Assembly (NCBI RefSeq): GCF_010731775.1
Contig: NZ_AP022590.1
Coordinates: 3,782,001-3,846,000 of the forward strand
Source: Mycobacterium mantenii
Lineage (GTDB): Bacteria > Actinomycetota > Actinomycetes > Mycobacteriales > Mycobacteriaceae
Length of the DNA: 64,000 nucleotides
Direction of reading: 5' to 3'
Shown in pieces: positions 50,164 to 59,992 of the stretch (positions are counted from its first letter, which is position 1; every line of letters begins with the position of its first letter). Below the pieces are notes generated by a model. It saw nothing but the letters and a program-made list of their open reading frames with translations. It was not told the origin of the DNA and ran no database searches. Made by a program: the position numbers and the translations under genes.

Positions 50164-50604
50164 ATGACGCAGACGACGCAGTACCCCAACCAGGCCGGCG
50201 CCGACCTCTCCAAGCCCCGGCGCCGCGTTCCCCGGATCCTCTGGCTCGCCGCCGTGGCCGCCGGACTCGCGCTTGCGGGCCTGGTTGCCGTCGGGTCGCA
50301 CACGGACCTCGGCGGCGACGATCCCTCGACGGTTCCGGAGTCCGGCACGTTGCAGGTCAGCGGGACCGGTGCGACCAAGACGCTTCTTTGTCACGACGGC
50401 TATCTGTCGGTGAGTGGGAAGCAGAACACCATCACCCTGACCGGGCACTGCACCAGCGTCAGCGTCTCTGGCAGCGGCAATCACGTCGCGGTCGACAGCA
50501 CCGATGCGGTGAGCGCGTCCGGGACCGGCAACGTCGTTCTCTATCACTGGGGTTCACCCAAGATCGCGAACGCCGGGACGGCCAACATCGTCCGGCAAGG
50601 CTGA
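50164..50604 (+). CDS. DUF3060 membrane-anchored/exported protein
   Basis: A 146-residue protein with a cytoplasmic basic start (KPRRRVPR), one hydrophobic helix (about 23-43) and an outer beta-rich repeat region typical of DUF3060 ([16 protein letters not shown], then [29 protein letters not shown], like a short beta-helix). Two cysteines may pair. The gene is divergent from clpB across the HAIR element and is followed 32 bp later by the flavohemoglobin. Function unknown. Confidence 0.8.
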   Translation: MTQTTQYPNQAGADLSKPRRRVPRILWLAAVAAGLALAGLVAVGSHTDLGGDDPSTVPESGTLQVSGTGATKTLLCHDGYLSVSGKQNTITLTGHCTSVSVSGSGNHVAVDSTDAVSASGTGNVVLYHWGSPKIANAGTANIVRQG

Positions 50605-50636
50605 TTCGCCGGCTGCCGAGCCTAGAATCGGGGCCC

Positions 50637-51815
50637 GTGAGCCTGGAGGACGTCGAAGCGCTGCGGGTGCTGCGCGCTGCCTTCGCACCCGACGGCTCGG
50701 GCCCGGTCGATTCCGGGGAACTCGTCCATCGCTTCTACACCCAGTGGTTCGCCCTCGACGGCTCCGTGCGCGACCTGTTCCCGCCCGAAATGAGCGCCCA
50801 GCGGATCGCTTTCGGCCACGCGTTGCACTGGGTGTACGGCGAGCTGGTCGCGCGGCGCGCCCGGGAGCCGGTGGCTTTCCTGGCCCAACTCGGCCGCGAT
50901 CATCGCAAATACGGTGTGCTGCCGCACCATTACGAGACGCTGCGGAGAGCGTTGTTCACAACGCTGCGTGCCCACTTGGGTGCGGCCTGGACGGGTGCGG
51001 TCGACGAGGCGGCCCGGGAGTCGCTGAACCTGATCACCGGGGTGATGAGCGGCGCCGCGGACGCCGACGAGGGACCCGCCTGGTGGGACGGCACCGTCAT
51101 CGAGCACATGCGGGTGTCCCGGGATCTGGCGGTGGTGCGGCTGCAGCTCGATCAGCCGATGGACTACCACGCCGGCCAGTACGTCAACGTCCATGTGCCC
51201 CAATGCCCGCGCCGCTGGCGGTATTTGAGTCCGGCCATCCCGGCCGACCCGGGCGGCGGGATCGAGTTTCACGTCCGGTTGGTCCCCGGCGGCTTGGTCA
51301 GCACCGCAATCGTCAACGAAACCCGCATCGGCGACCGGTGGCGGCTGTCCAGCCCGCATGGCGGCCTACGGGTCGACCGGGACGGCGGCGACGTGCTGAT
51401 GGTCGTCGGCAGCACGGGTCTGGCACCGCTGCGGGCGCTGATCATGGACCTGTGCCGGTACGCGGTCAACCCGCGGATCCATCTTTTCTTCGGCGCCCGG
51501 TACCGCTGCGAACTCTACGACCTGCCGACGCTGTGGCAGATCGCCTCGCACAATCCGTGGTTGTCGGTATCGCCGGTCTCGGAATACAACGCCGACCCGT
51601 CGTGGGCCGTCGACTATCCCGACGTGACGCCACCGCGAGGCCTGCACGTGCACCAGATCGGCCGGCTGCCCGAGGTGGTGACCAAGTACGGCGGGTGGGG
51701 CGACCGGCAGATCCTGGTCTGCGGCGGGCCGGCGATGGTCGAGGCCACCAAGGCCGCCCTGATCGCCAAAGGGACTCCGCCCGAACGCATTCAGCATGAC
51801 CCGCTATGGAGGTAA
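50637..51815 (+). CDS. Type II flavohemoglobin (Rv0385-like)
   Basis: A 392-residue protein: N-terminal globin domain (about 1-140, proximal His in LGRDHRKYGVLPHHYETL), FAD domain (about 150-255; DYHAGQYVNVHVP and RWRYLSPAIP) and NAD(P)-like domain (MVVGSTGLAPLRALI, then QILVCGGPAMVEATKAAL). It matches Rv0385, the mycobacterial type II flavohemoglobin reported to oxidise D-lactate with electron transfer to the respiratory chain rather than act as a classical NO dioxygenase. The start is GTG 50637. In M. tuberculosis it also sits divergent from clpB. Confidence 0.88.
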   Translation: MSLEDVEALRVLRAAFAPDGSGPVDSGELVHRFYTQWFALDGSVRDLFPPEMSAQRIAFGHALHWVYGELVARRAREPVAFLAQLGRDHRKYGVLPHHYETLRRALFTTLRAHLGAAWTGAVDEAARESLNLITGVMSGAADADEGPAWWDGTVIEHMRVSRDLAVVRLQLDQPMDYHAGQYVNVHVPQCPRRWRYLSPAIPADPGGGIEFHVRLVPGGLVSTAIVNETRIGDRWRLSSPHGGLRVDRDGGDVLMVVGSTGLAPLRALIMDLCRYAVNPRIHLFFGARYRCELYDLPTLWQIASHNPWLSVSPVSEYNADPSWAVDYPDVTPPRGLHVHQIGRLPEVVTKYGGWGDRQILVCGGPAMVEATKAALIAKGTPPERIQHDPLWR

Positions 51816-51817
51816 CC

Positions 51818-52723
51818 ATGCACGTCGTCACCCTGCGCGATCCTTCATCGCCGGTGGTCGCGCAGTTCGTCCCCGAGGCGGGGATGATCGGCACGTCGCT
51901 GCGCGACGCCGGTGTCGAGTTGCTGGGCCAGCGCCGCGGCCTGGACGCCTATATCTCGGATGGCAAGACGATGGGGATCCCGATTCTGTATCCCTGGGCA
52001 AATCGGTTGGGCGGGAACACCTATACCGCGCGGGACGTCACGGTGACCCTGACGCCGGGAGAAAACGGGGTGCGCGCCGACCCCAACGGGCTGCCCATCC
52101 ACGGTGTCCTGGCCGCCTACCCGGGATGGCGGACGACAGCCGAGACCGCCCACGAGTTGACCGCTGACCTGGATTTCGGTGCGGATCCCCGATTACTGGC
52201 CAGCTTCCCGTACCCGCATCTGCTGACGCTGGCGGTGCGGCTGGCCGACCGGACGCTGACGGTGCGGACGACGGTCATCGCGACCGGTGACCGCGTGGTG
52301 CCGCTGTGCTTCGGGTTTCATCCCTACCTGCAGCTGCCCGACGTGCCGCGGTCCGAGTGGATCATCGAGACGCCGCCGTTGCGGCATCTGGGCCTCGACG
52401 GCAGCGGGCTGCCGACCGGCGACTCCGAGCCGGAGCCGGCGCGGCGAGAGGCGCTGGGCGACAAGTCTTTCGACGATGCCTACGACGAGGTGGCCGAAGG
52501 CGCGGTGTTCGCGGTGTCCGGCGGCGGACGCCGCATCGAGGTGCATTTCGAGTACGGCTATCCGGCGGCGCAGATTTTCGCGCCACCGGCCGAGGACCCC
52601 GCGAAGGCGATCGTGTGCTTTGAGCCGATGACCGCACCGACCGACGCGCTGCGCCGCGGCGGCTACCGATGCGCGCGGCCGGGCGAACCGGCGGTCACGC
52701 AGTTTTCCCTTCGGCTGGCCTAG
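51818..52723 (+). CDS. Aldose 1-epimerase (galactose mutarotase-like)
   Basis: A 301-residue GalM-superfamily beta-sandwich protein. Likely active-site histidines lie in LPIHGVLAAYPG and CFGFHPYLQLP; the catalytic acid is expected in the C-terminal VCFEPMTAPTDALRRGG. The ATG at 51818 has GGAGG five bases before it, partly inside the flavohemoglobin stop region (2 bp between stop and start), so the two are cotranscribed. Substrate sugar unknown. It ends overlapping the convergent hspR by 4 bp. Confidence 0.87.
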   Translation: MHVVTLRDPSSPVVAQFVPEAGMIGTSLRDAGVELLGQRRGLDAYISDGKTMGIPILYPWANRLGGNTYTARDVTVTLTPGENGVRADPNGLPIHGVLAAYPGWRTTAETAHELTADLDFGADPRLLASFPYPHLLTLAVRLADRTLTVRTTVIATGDRVVPLCFGFHPYLQLPDVPRSEWIIETPPLRHLGLDGSGLPTGDSEPEPARREALGDKSFDDAYDEVAEGAVFAVSGGGRRIEVHFEYGYPAAQIFAPPAEDPAKAIVCFEPMTAPTDALRRGGYRCARPGEPAVTQFSLRLA

Positions 52724-53103
52724 CGTCCCCGGCGCGGCTGCCACACCACCACGGCGGTGCTCTTGGGCACCACCGCCAGATCGCGGCGCTGGCTGGCACG
52801 CGTCTGCGCCAGTTCCTCGGTCAACTCCTTGATCCGGGCCTGCAGCGCATCGACTTGGTTGGTCAGCTCGATGATGCGCTTGATGCCGGCGAGGTTGACC
52901 CCCTCGTCCTGGGAGAGCCGTTGCACCTCGCGCAGCAGGTTGACGTCGTGCTCCGAATACCGCCGTCCCCCACCGGAAGTCCGGCGCGGGCTGACCAGGC
53001 CGAGGCGGTCGTAGGTGCGCAGCGTCTGGGCGTGCATGCCGGCCAGCTCGGCGGCCACCGAGATCAGAAAGGTCCGCGCATCCTCTTTGCGATTCTTGGC
53101 CAT
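52720..53103 (-). CDS. hspR: Heat-shock repressor HspR
   Basis: A MerR-family repressor of 127 residues binding HAIR elements with DnaK as co-repressor. The winged HTH is at about 13-60 (FLISVAAELAGMHAQTLRTYDRLGLVSPRRTSGGGRRYSEHDVNLL), followed by a coiled coil (about 85-105) and a C-terminal basic/hydrophobic tail (STAVVVWQPRRGR). The ATG overlaps the dnaJ1 stop by one base (TGATG). It is the last gene of dnaK-grpE-dnaJ1-hspR; three HAIR sites in this window are its likely targets. Confidence 0.96.
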   Translation of the reverse strand: MAKNRKEDARTFLISVAAELAGMHAQTLRTYDRLGLVSPRRTSGGGRRYSEHDVNLLREVQRLSQDEGVNLAGIKRIIELTNQVDALQARIKELTEELAQTRASQRRDLAVVPKSTAVVVWQPRRGR

Positions 53104-54281
53104 CAGCGGTTACCCGCCCATCCGGCCCGGGGGTCGAAGCCACTGGAACGCTCGGCGGCGGCGTACGCCTCCAGCGCCTCCTGGGCGGCACCCTCCAGAT
53201 TCGGTGGTACGGCGACCTTTACAGTCACCAGCAAGTCGCCATTACCGCCGCTGCGCTTGGGCACGCCCCGTCCGCGCACCCGCAGGATGCGTCCGTCGGC
53301 GGTGCCCTTGGGCACCCGAACCCCGACCTTGCCGTCCAGCGTGGGAACCGAAATGGTTGAGCCCAAAGCCAACTCGGTGAAGCTGACCGGAACGGTCACG
53401 GTGAGGTCGTCGCCGTCGCGGCCGAACACCTTGTCCGGGCGCACATGCACGGTCACGTACAAGTCACCCGACGGCGCACCGCGCAACCCGGCTTCACCCT
53501 GGCCGGGCAGCCGGATGCGCTGCCCGTCCTCCACGCCAGGCGGGATCCGCACGTTGATGGTGCGGGTGCGGGTGGTGACGCCGGTGCCCTTGCACTCGTC
53601 GCAGGGGTGCTCGATGATCGAGCCGCTGCCCCGGCAATCGGTGCAGGGTTCGGAGAAGCCGAACGCGCCCTGGTTGCGGTTGATCACCCCGGAACCGTTG
53701 CAGGTGGGACAAACTTTCGGGCTGGTGCCCGGCCGCGCGCCACTGCCGTGGCAGTTGGTGCACGGCGCCGGACTGGTCAGCCGCAACGGCATCGCCACAC
53801 CCTTGGCGGCCTCGACGAAATCCAGCTGGGTTTCGGTCTCGAGGTCGTTGCCGCGGCGCGGCCGGCTGGGACGGGCACCCGAACCCCGCCCGAACAACCC
53901 GCCGAACAGGTCGCCGATGTTGGTGCCGCCGCTGCGGCCGGCGGCGTCGAACAGATCGTTGAGGTTGAATTCAGCGCCGTCACCGCCGACGTTGAAGCCC
54001 CCGAACCCGCCGGTGTCGAACCGGCGCCCGCCAAAACCACCGCCGGCGAACAGCCTTCGGGTCTCGTCGTATTCCTTGCGCTTGGCCGGATCCGACAAGA
54101 CGTTGTGCGCCTCCGAGACCGCTTTGAATCGTTCGCCGGCGGCGGGGTTGTCGGGGTTGGCGTCCGGGTGCAGATCGCGCGCCAGCTTGCGGTAGGCACG
54201 TTTGATCTCTTCGGGACTGGCGTCAGAGGAGACGCCCAGCTCCTTATAGAAGTCCTTTTCGACCCATTCACGCTGGGCCAT
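53103..54281 (-). CDS. dnaJ1: Chaperone DnaJ1
   Basis: A 392-residue type I DnaJ: J domain (about 5-75; HPD in [10 protein letters not shown]), a Gly/Phe-rich linker (about 80-135, unusually long), four CxxCxGxG zinc repeats ([33 protein letters not shown], about 165-235), and C-terminal substrate-binding domains. Starts at ATG 54281, 50 bp after grpE. Coupled to hspR. Confidence 0.96.
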   Translation of the reverse strand: MAQREWVEKDFYKELGVSSDASPEEIKRAYRKLARDLHPDANPDNPAAGERFKAVSEAHNVLSDPAKRKEYDETRRLFAGGGFGGRRFDTGGFGGFNVGGDGAEFNLNDLFDAAGRSGGTNIGDLFGGLFGRGSGARPSRPRRGNDLETETQLDFVEAAKGVAMPLRLTSPAPCTNCHGSGARPGTSPKVCPTCNGSGVINRNQGAFGFSEPCTDCRGSGSIIEHPCDECKGTGVTTRTRTINVRIPPGVEDGQRIRLPGQGEAGLRGAPSGDLYVTVHVRPDKVFGRDGDDLTVTVPVSFTELALGSTISVPTLDGKVGVRVPKGTADGRILRVRGRGVPKRSGGNGDLLVTVKVAVPPNLEGAAQEALEAYAAAERSSGFDPRAGWAGNR

Positions 54282-54331
54282 GTCGCGTCACCTCCTCACC
54301 TTTCTCTCTTCTGTTGTGCTGATTGTGTGGT

Positions 54332-55000
54332 CTAGTCACCGGGTGTGCCGGCGTTATCGTCCGATTCGGCCGACGCGGTTTCCCCGGCCGTCGCGGCGGA
54401 CTCACCGGTAGCGACCGCCGCCTCGCCGTCGCCTTCGACCGTGTCGACGACGCCGACCAGAGCGTGGCGCAGCACCTGCTCGCCCAGCTTGTAGCCCTGC
54501 CGCATGACAGTGCCGATCACCGGACGGGAGCCATCGGAGCCGCTGCCCTCGTGCTGGACGGCTTCGTGCAGCAGCGGGTCGAAGTCCTCGCCTTCGGCGC
54601 CGAACGCCGACAGGCCCAGACCGGTCAGCGCACTCTCCAGCTTGTCGGCCACCGACCTCAGCGGTCCGGACTCCAGGTCGCCGTGCTTGCGTGCCCGGTC
54701 GAGATCGTCGAGCACAGGCAGCAATTGGTTGACGACGGCGGCCTTGGCCCGGTCCGCCGCGGCCTGCTGATCGCGCAGCGCCCGCTTGCGGTAGTTGGCG
54801 AAGTCGGCCTGGACGCGTTGCAGATCACCCAGCAATTCGGCGGCCTTGCCGGCCTCCTCGGGAGATTCGCCCGCGAAAGGCCCGGCCGCAGCCCCTCCCG
54901 GCGTGCCGCCGGGAGGGACCTGCCGAATTTCGCCGGTCTCAGGATCGATTCGCCGCTTGTCGGTGACTGTCACCTGTTCGTGTGGATTGCTTTCCGTCAC
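54332..55000 (-). CDS. grpE: Nucleotide exchange factor GrpE
   Basis: A 222-residue GrpE. An N-terminal long helix (about 55-110, [24 protein letters not shown]) leads into the conserved C-terminal beta-wing ([14 protein letters not shown], then [21 protein letters not shown]); the tail is acidic Ala/Glu-rich. Starts at GTG, sharing GTGA with the dnaK stop. It speeds ADP release from DnaK. Confidence 0.96.
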   Translation of the reverse strand: MTESNPHEQVTVTDKRRIDPETGEIRQVPPGGTPGGAAAGPFAGESPEEAGKAAELLGDLQRVQADFANYRKRALRDQQAAADRAKAAVVNQLLPVLDDLDRARKHGDLESGPLRSVADKLESALTGLGLSAFGAEGEDFDPLLHEAVQHEGSGSDGSRPVIGTVMRQGYKLGEQVLRHALVGVVDTVEGDGEAAVATGESAATAGETASAESDDNAGTPGD

Positions 55001-56856
55001 TTGGACTCCCGGTCATCGTCGACCACCTCCGCGTCCACGACGTCGTCGGCGGACCCCGCCGACCCGGCCGCGCCGGCGCCGGCCTGCTCGCCGGCGGCCT
55101 GGGTGGCCTCGTAGATCGCCTGTCCGAGCGCCTGGGACTCCTGGCCCAGCTTCTCCATCGCCGCCTTGATCGCGGTGATGTCGGTGCCGCCCAAGGCCGT
55201 CTTGGCCTCGGCGATCGCGGCGTCGACCTTGCTCAGCGTGTCCTCGGGAACCTTCGAGCCGCCTTCGGCTTCGCGCTGTTCGGTGACGAATTTCTCCGTC
55301 TGGTAGACCAGCGATTCGGCCTGGTTGCGGACGTCGGCCTCCTCGCGCCGCTGACGGTCCTCCTCGGCGTGCGCCTCGGCGTCCTTGATCATCCGGTCGA
55401 TCTCCTCCTTGGACAGGCCGGAGCCCTCCTGGATCTTGATCGTGTTCTCCTTGCCGGTGCCCTTGTCCTTGGCCGTGACGTGCACGATGCCGTTGGCGTC
55501 GATGTCGAACGTGACCTCGATCTGCGGGACGCCGCGCGGAGCCGGCGGGATGCCGGTCAACTCGAAGGAGCCGAGCAGCTTGTTGTGCGAGGCGATCTCG
55601 CGCTCACCCTGATAGACCTGGATCTGCACCGACGGCTGGTTGTCGTCGGCCGTGGTGAAGGTCTCCGACCGCTTGGTGGGGATGGTGGTGTTGCGTTCGA
55701 TGAGCTTGGTCATCACGCCACCCTTGGTCTCAATACCCAGGCTCAGCGGCGTAACGTCAAGCAGCAGAACATCTTTCACCTCACCCTTGAGCACGCCGGC
55801 CTGCAGCGCGGCACCCACGGCGACGACCTCGTCGGGGTTGACGCCCTTGTTGGGCTCCTTGCCGCCGGTCAGTTCCTTGACCAACTCGGTGACCGCCGGC
55901 ATGCGGGTGGAACCACCCACCAGGACCACGTGGTCGATCTCGGAGACCGAGATGCCGGCGTCCTTGATCACGGACTGGAAGGGCTGACGGGTTCGGTCCA
56001 GCAGGTCCTGTGTGATGCGCTGGAATTCGGCGCGGGTCAGCTGCTCGTCGAGGAACAGCGGGTTCTTGTCCGCGTCAACGGTGATGTAGGGCAAGTTGAT
56101 CGAGGTGCTCTGCGAACTCGAGAGCTCGATCTTGGCCTTCTCGGCGGCCTCACGCAGCCGCTGCATCGCCATCTTGTCCTTGGTCAGGTCAATTCCGCTG
56201 GTGCCCTTGAACTTGTCGACCAGCCACTCGACCACGCGGTCATCCCAGTCGTCACCACCGAGGTGGTTGTCACCACTGGTGGCGCGGACCTCGACCACGC
56301 CCTCGCCGATCTCAAGCAGCGAGACGTCGAACGTACCGCCACCAAGGTCGAAGACCAGGATGGTCTGTTCCTTCTCGCCCTTGTCCAGGCCGTAGGCCAG
56401 CGCCGCGGCGGTCGGCTCGTTGACGATGCGCAGCACGTTCAGGCCGGCGATCTGGCCGGCCTCCTTGGTCGCCTGACGCTGGGCGTCGTTGAAGTACGCC
56501 GGCACGGTGACGACCGCGTCGGTGACGTCCTCACCCAGGTACGCCTCGGCGTCGCGCTTCAGCTTCATCAGCACGCGGGCGCTGATCTCCTGGGCGGTGT
56601 ATTTCTTGTCGTCGATCTCGATGGACCAGTCGCTGCCCATGTGCCGCTTGACCGAACGGATAGTGCGGTCGACGTTGGTGACCGCCTGGTTCTTGGCGGG
56701 CTGGCCGACGAGCACCTCACCGTTGCGCGCGAAGGCGACGATGGACGGGGTGGTCCGCGAACCCTCGGAGTTGGCGACGACGACCGGGTCGCCGCCCTCG
56801 AGAACTGCGACGACGGAGTTGGTGGTCCCGAGGTCGATACCGACCGCACGAGCCAT
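54997..56856 (-). CDS. dnaK: Chaperone DnaK (Hsp70)
   Basis: A 619-residue Hsp70. The ATPase domain (about 1-360) begins [19 protein letters not shown], with [19 protein letters not shown] and [16 protein letters not shown]; the substrate-binding domain includes [20 protein letters not shown]; the helical lid and Gly/Ala/Asp-rich tail follow. AGGAGGA precedes the ATG. First gene of the heat-shock operon, under two HAIR elements. Confidence 0.98.
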   Translation of the reverse strand: MARAVGIDLGTTNSVVAVLEGGDPVVVANSEGSRTTPSIVAFARNGEVLVGQPAKNQAVTNVDRTIRSVKRHMGSDWSIEIDDKKYTAQEISARVLMKLKRDAEAYLGEDVTDAVVTVPAYFNDAQRQATKEAGQIAGLNVLRIVNEPTAAALAYGLDKGEKEQTILVFDLGGGTFDVSLLEIGEGVVEVRATSGDNHLGGDDWDDRVVEWLVDKFKGTSGIDLTKDKMAMQRLREAAEKAKIELSSSQSTSINLPYITVDADKNPLFLDEQLTRAEFQRITQDLLDRTRQPFQSVIKDAGISVSEIDHVVLVGGSTRMPAVTELVKELTGGKEPNKGVNPDEVVAVGAALQAGVLKGEVKDVLLLDVTPLSLGIETKGGVMTKLIERNTTIPTKRSETFTTADDNQPSVQIQVYQGEREIASHNKLLGSFELTGIPPAPRGVPQIEVTFDIDANGIVHVTAKDKGTGKENTIKIQEGSGLSKEEIDRMIKDAEAHAEEDRQRREEADVRNQAESLVYQTEKFVTEQREAEGGSKVPEDTLSKVDAAIAEAKTALGGTDITAIKAAMEKLGQESQALGQAIYEATQAAGEQAGAGAAGSAGSADDVVDAEVVDDDRESK

Positions 56857-56900
56857 AGTGATTCCTCCTGAATATGTAGAGCTTGTCTGGTGCCACTATG

Positions 56901-56975
56901 CTGAGTGAACCTCGCTCAAGCCTGCCTTTTGGGCCGGTGGGCTGTCAACCCAGTATTGAGTGTGCTTCGCTCAAC
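56901..56975 (-). promoter_or_regulatory. Two HAIR operators upstream of dnaK
   Basis: Site A (56901-56920) reads CTGAGT-N7-GCTCAAG; site B (56956-56974) reads TTGAGT-N7-GCTCAA. Their centres are about 55 bp apart and both match the HspR-binding HAIR consensus CTTGAGT-N7-ACTCAAG closely. A TTGACA (minus strand, 56948-56943) lies between them. They should repress dnaK-grpE-dnaJ1-hspR until heat or proteotoxic stress. Confidence 0.88.
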
Positions 56976-57024
56976 TTGTCGATGATGTTAACGGTGGTTG
57001 GTCCAGCCTTGTTCCCCGGGGTGG

Positions 57025-57315
57025 CTAAAAATTCGTCGCCTCGCCGGCGAGTTCCTCGATCAGCGCGAGCAGCGCCCGGGTGGCCGCGCGGGCGGCGTCG
57101 AGGGTGGCCCGGGCGTGGGGTCGCAGCGCTTCGCCGGCGGAGCTCAGCGCCACGCCGGCCGCGGCCCGGATGAACAGCTCGGTGCCCAGTTCGCGTTCGA
57201 GCGCCTTGATGGTGGCCGACACCCCGGACTGCACGACGTGCAGGCGCTTGGCCGCCGCCGTGAAGCTCCGACTGTCCGCGACGGCCAGAAAATACTCGAG
57301 GTGCCGAAGCTCCAT
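57025..57315 (-). pseudogene. LysR-family regulator, truncated to the DNA-binding half
   Basis: The reading frame encodes a standard LysR start: MELRHLEYFLAVADSRSFT, AAAKRLHVVQSGVSATIKALERELG (helix-turn-helix) and the linker helix, then stops after 96 residues (ATNF). LysR proteins normally have about 300 residues, so the inducer-binding domain is missing; the sequence after the stop is the dnaK upstream region, not a continuation. It is divergent from the aldehyde dehydrogenase, the usual place for its regulator. It may be non-functional or a DNA-binding-only remnant. Confidence 0.75.
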
Positions 57316-57389
57316 ACAGCGATTATCACCGGCGATGATGGCAACCATCAGAAGATATCGTTGGTGCTGATCGGACTGACGGGCATACC

Positions 57390-58886
57390 GTGACAATGCC
57401 CATGGATCAGCAAGCCCCAACCGAGGTCAGCACCCGCTGGTCCTCGGCGTCCCCCGACGACAGGTTCGTCGTGGAAGACCCCGCCACCGGTCAGGTCGTC
57501 ACCGTCGTGCGGGGGGCCGGTATCGAGCAGGTGGACCAGGCCGTGCGGGCCGCGCACGCCGCGCACCTGAACTGGAAGCAGCGCCCGGCCCGCGAACGCG
57601 GCCGCTACCTGCGGCAGATCGCCGACGTGATTCGCGCGCACGCCGACGAGATCGCCGCCCTCGAATCGCGGGAGATGGGCAAGCCGGTCACCCAGGCGCG
57701 CGGCTTCGACGTCGAAGCCGCGATCGGGATCTTTGAATACTTCGCCGCCATGGTCGAGGTGCTGCCGAGCCAGGCGCGTGACTACGGCCCGGTTTTCGAC
57801 GTGACCACGCTGGAGCCCTACGGCGTGATCGCCGGCATCGTGCCCTTCAACTGGCCGCCGATCCACACCGCGGGAAAGGTCGCGCCCGCACTGGCCGTCG
57901 GCAACGCCGTCGTGCTCAAACCGCCGGAGCAGGCGCCCTCGGTGGTGCTGAGACTGGTGGAACTGATCCAGTCGGTGCTGCCCGACCCGGTGGTGTACGC
58001 CGTGCCCGGCGGAGGCAGGGTGGGCGCCGCACTCGCGGAGCATCAACTGGTGGGCAAGATCTCCTTCACCGGATCGCCGCTGACCGGTTCGGCGGTCCTG
58101 CGCACCGCGGCCGGCAACCTCACGCCGGCGCTGATGGAGCTGGGCGGAAAGAACCCGCTGCTGGTGTTTGACGACGCCAACCTGAGTGACGCGCTGCTGG
58201 CCGCCATCGACGGCGGCTTCTTCAACCAGGGCGAGGCGTGCACCGCGGCGTCGCGAATCCTGGTGCAGGACAACATCTATGCGGAGTTCGAAGAGAGGCT
58301 GTGCGCCGCTGTGCGCCGGCTGCGGGTGGGCGACGGCGCCGATCCCAGCACCGATGTGGGTCCGCTGGTCACCCGAGCACAGCGCAAGCAGGTCCTGGAC
58401 TATCTCGACATCGGCGTGGCCGAAGGCGCCCACATCGCCGCCCAGGCGCCACTACCGCAGGATCCCCGGCTCGCGGACGGCTTCTACGTCGCACCGACCG
58501 TGCTGACCGGCGTCACGCCCGGCATGCGGGTGGCCCAAGAGGAGATCTTCGGTCCGGTGGTCGCCCTGATCCGGTTCAGCGACGAGGCCGAGGCGGTGCG
58601 CATCGCCAACGGCACGCCGTACGGACTGGTCGCCGCGGTGTTCACCGCCGCCGGCGACCGGGCGCTGCGGGTCAGCCGGCAGATCCGGGCGGGGGCCGTC
58701 TTCGTCAACAACTACGCGCGGGTGGCCATCGGCAGCGGATTCGGCGGCGTCGGCCACAGCGGGTTCGGCCGCGAGCACGCCCAGGAGACGCTGGCCGAAT
58801 ACGGCTACACCAAAACCATCCGCCTGGCCGCCGACCGCGACGCGCTGCCGTACTGGAACGCGGCCGCCCGAGTCCTCGAAGGATAA
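57390..58886 (+). CDS. NAD(P)-dependent aldehyde dehydrogenase
   Basis: A 498-residue ALDH-superfamily enzyme. Cofactor-side motifs PFNWPPIHTAGKVAPALAVGNAVVLKPPEQ and SFTGSPLTGS are present; catalytic Glu lies in LMELGGKNPL and catalytic Cys in GEACTAASRI; EEIFGPVVALIRF and SGFGREHAQETLAEYGYTKTI close the protein. The subgroup resembles benzaldehyde/vanillin dehydrogenases. The start may be GTG 57390 or ATG 57396/57402. It is followed 5 bp later by an amidohydrolase, suggesting an aromatic-degradation pair. Confidence 0.9.
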   Translation: MTMPMDQQAPTEVSTRWSSASPDDRFVVEDPATGQVVTVVRGAGIEQVDQAVRAAHAAHLNWKQRPARERGRYLRQIADVIRAHADEIAALESREMGKPVTQARGFDVEAAIGIFEYFAAMVEVLPSQARDYGPVFDVTTLEPYGVIAGIVPFNWPPIHTAGKVAPALAVGNAVVLKPPEQAPSVVLRLVELIQSVLPDPVVYAVPGGGRVGAALAEHQLVGKISFTGSPLTGSAVLRTAAGNLTPALMELGGKNPLLVFDDANLSDALLAAIDGGFFNQGEACTAASRILVQDNIYAEFEERLCAAVRRLRVGDGADPSTDVGPLVTRAQRKQVLDYLDIGVAEGAHIAAQAPLPQDPRLADGFYVAPTVLTGVTPGMRVAQEEIFGPVVALIRFSDEAEAVRIANGTPYGLVAAVFTAAGDRALRVSRQIRAGAVFVNNYARVAIGSGFGGVGHSGFGREHAQETLAEYGYTKTIRLAADRDALPYWNAAARVLEG

Positions 58887-58891
58887 CTCAG

Positions 58892-59842
58892 ATGCGTGTC
58901 ATCGCACTCGAAGAGCATTACGCCACAACGGAATTCCTGCAAGGCCCGGGCACCTGGCTGGCGTCGCGGGCCGGCATCGTGGAGCCGGCCAGCGACCTCG
59001 GCGAGGGCCGCATCGCGGCGATGGACGAGGCGGGGGTGGACCTGGCGGTGCTGTCGCTGGCCGCACCCGGGGTGGAACAGCTGGAGCCGGACGAAGCGGT
59101 CCGGCTGGCCCGTGATTGCAACGACGAGCTCGCGGCGGCGGTGCAGCGGCACCCGGACCGCTTGGCCGGGTTTGCCACCCTGCCCATCAGCGCGCCCGAG
59201 CGGGCAGCCGAGGAACTCGAACGGGCGGTGCGCCAGCTCGGCTTTCCCGGCGCGGTGATCAACGGGCATAGCCGGGGCCGCTACCTGGACGACCCGTTCT
59301 TCGAGCCCGTCCTGGACCGCGCGGCCGCCCTGCACGCACCGATCTATTTGCACCCGACCATCCCGCCGGCCGGTGTCATCGAGTCCAGCTACGCCGGCTT
59401 CGCCGAGCCCGTCACGTTCGCGCTGGCCACCGTGGGCTGGGGCTGGCACATCAACACCGCCACGCACGTGCTGCGCATGATTCTCGGCGGCGTGTTCGAC
59501 CGTCACCCGTCGTTGCAGATGATCATCGGGCACATGGGCGAGGCGACGTCGTTCATGCTGCCGCGCTTCGACGCGACGCTGAAGCCGGAACTGACCGGCC
59601 TGCACCGCCCCGTGAGTTCCTACCTTCGGGAGAACTTTCACTACACCTTCGCCAACTTCAACGACTACGCCACGTACGCGAACCTGGTCGCACAGGTGGG
59701 GATCGACCGGGTGGCCTTCTCCGCCGACTACCCGTTCGGGTCGATGGTCGCCGCCCGCGCCTTCCTCGACGGCTTGCCGCTCACCGACGACGAGCGGGCC
59801 GACATCAGCCACCGCAACGCCGAAAAGCTGTTGGGGCTGTAG
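58892..59842 (+). CDS. Amidohydrolase-2-family decarboxylase-like enzyme
   Basis: A 316-residue metal-dependent TIM-barrel protein of the ACMSD / gamma-resorcylate decarboxylase group. It begins VIALEEHYATTEF (Glu and first-strand metal-site region of this group), has YLHPTIPPAGV (His), IIGHMGEATSFMLPRFD (His) and RVAFSADYPFGS (Asp). The frame is open far upstream within the ALDH gene, but ATG 58892 is the sensible start. Together with the ALDH it may decarboxylate and oxidise an aromatic acid/aldehyde (inference). Confidence 0.88.
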   Translation: MRVIALEEHYATTEFLQGPGTWLASRAGIVEPASDLGEGRIAAMDEAGVDLAVLSLAAPGVEQLEPDEAVRLARDCNDELAAAVQRHPDRLAGFATLPISAPERAAEELERAVRQLGFPGAVINGHSRGRYLDDPFFEPVLDRAAALHAPIYLHPTIPPAGVIESSYAGFAEPVTFALATVGWGWHINTATHVLRMILGGVFDRHPSLQMIIGHMGEATSFMLPRFDATLKPELTGLHRPVSSYLRENFHYTFANFNDYATYANLVAQVGIDRVAFSADYPFGSMVAARAFLDGLPLTDDERADISHRNAEKLLGL

Positions 59843-59992
59843 CGGCGCCCCACACATCCGGCCCGGCAAGCCGGTCACGCGCGGATAAATCTGGGCCATC
59901 GACTCGGTATCGATACCCGCGCCGAAGCGGCGGCTTTCGCCCCGCGGTGCGTAACCTGAGTGCCGCCATATGAATCGTCTTTGGAGCGGCGG

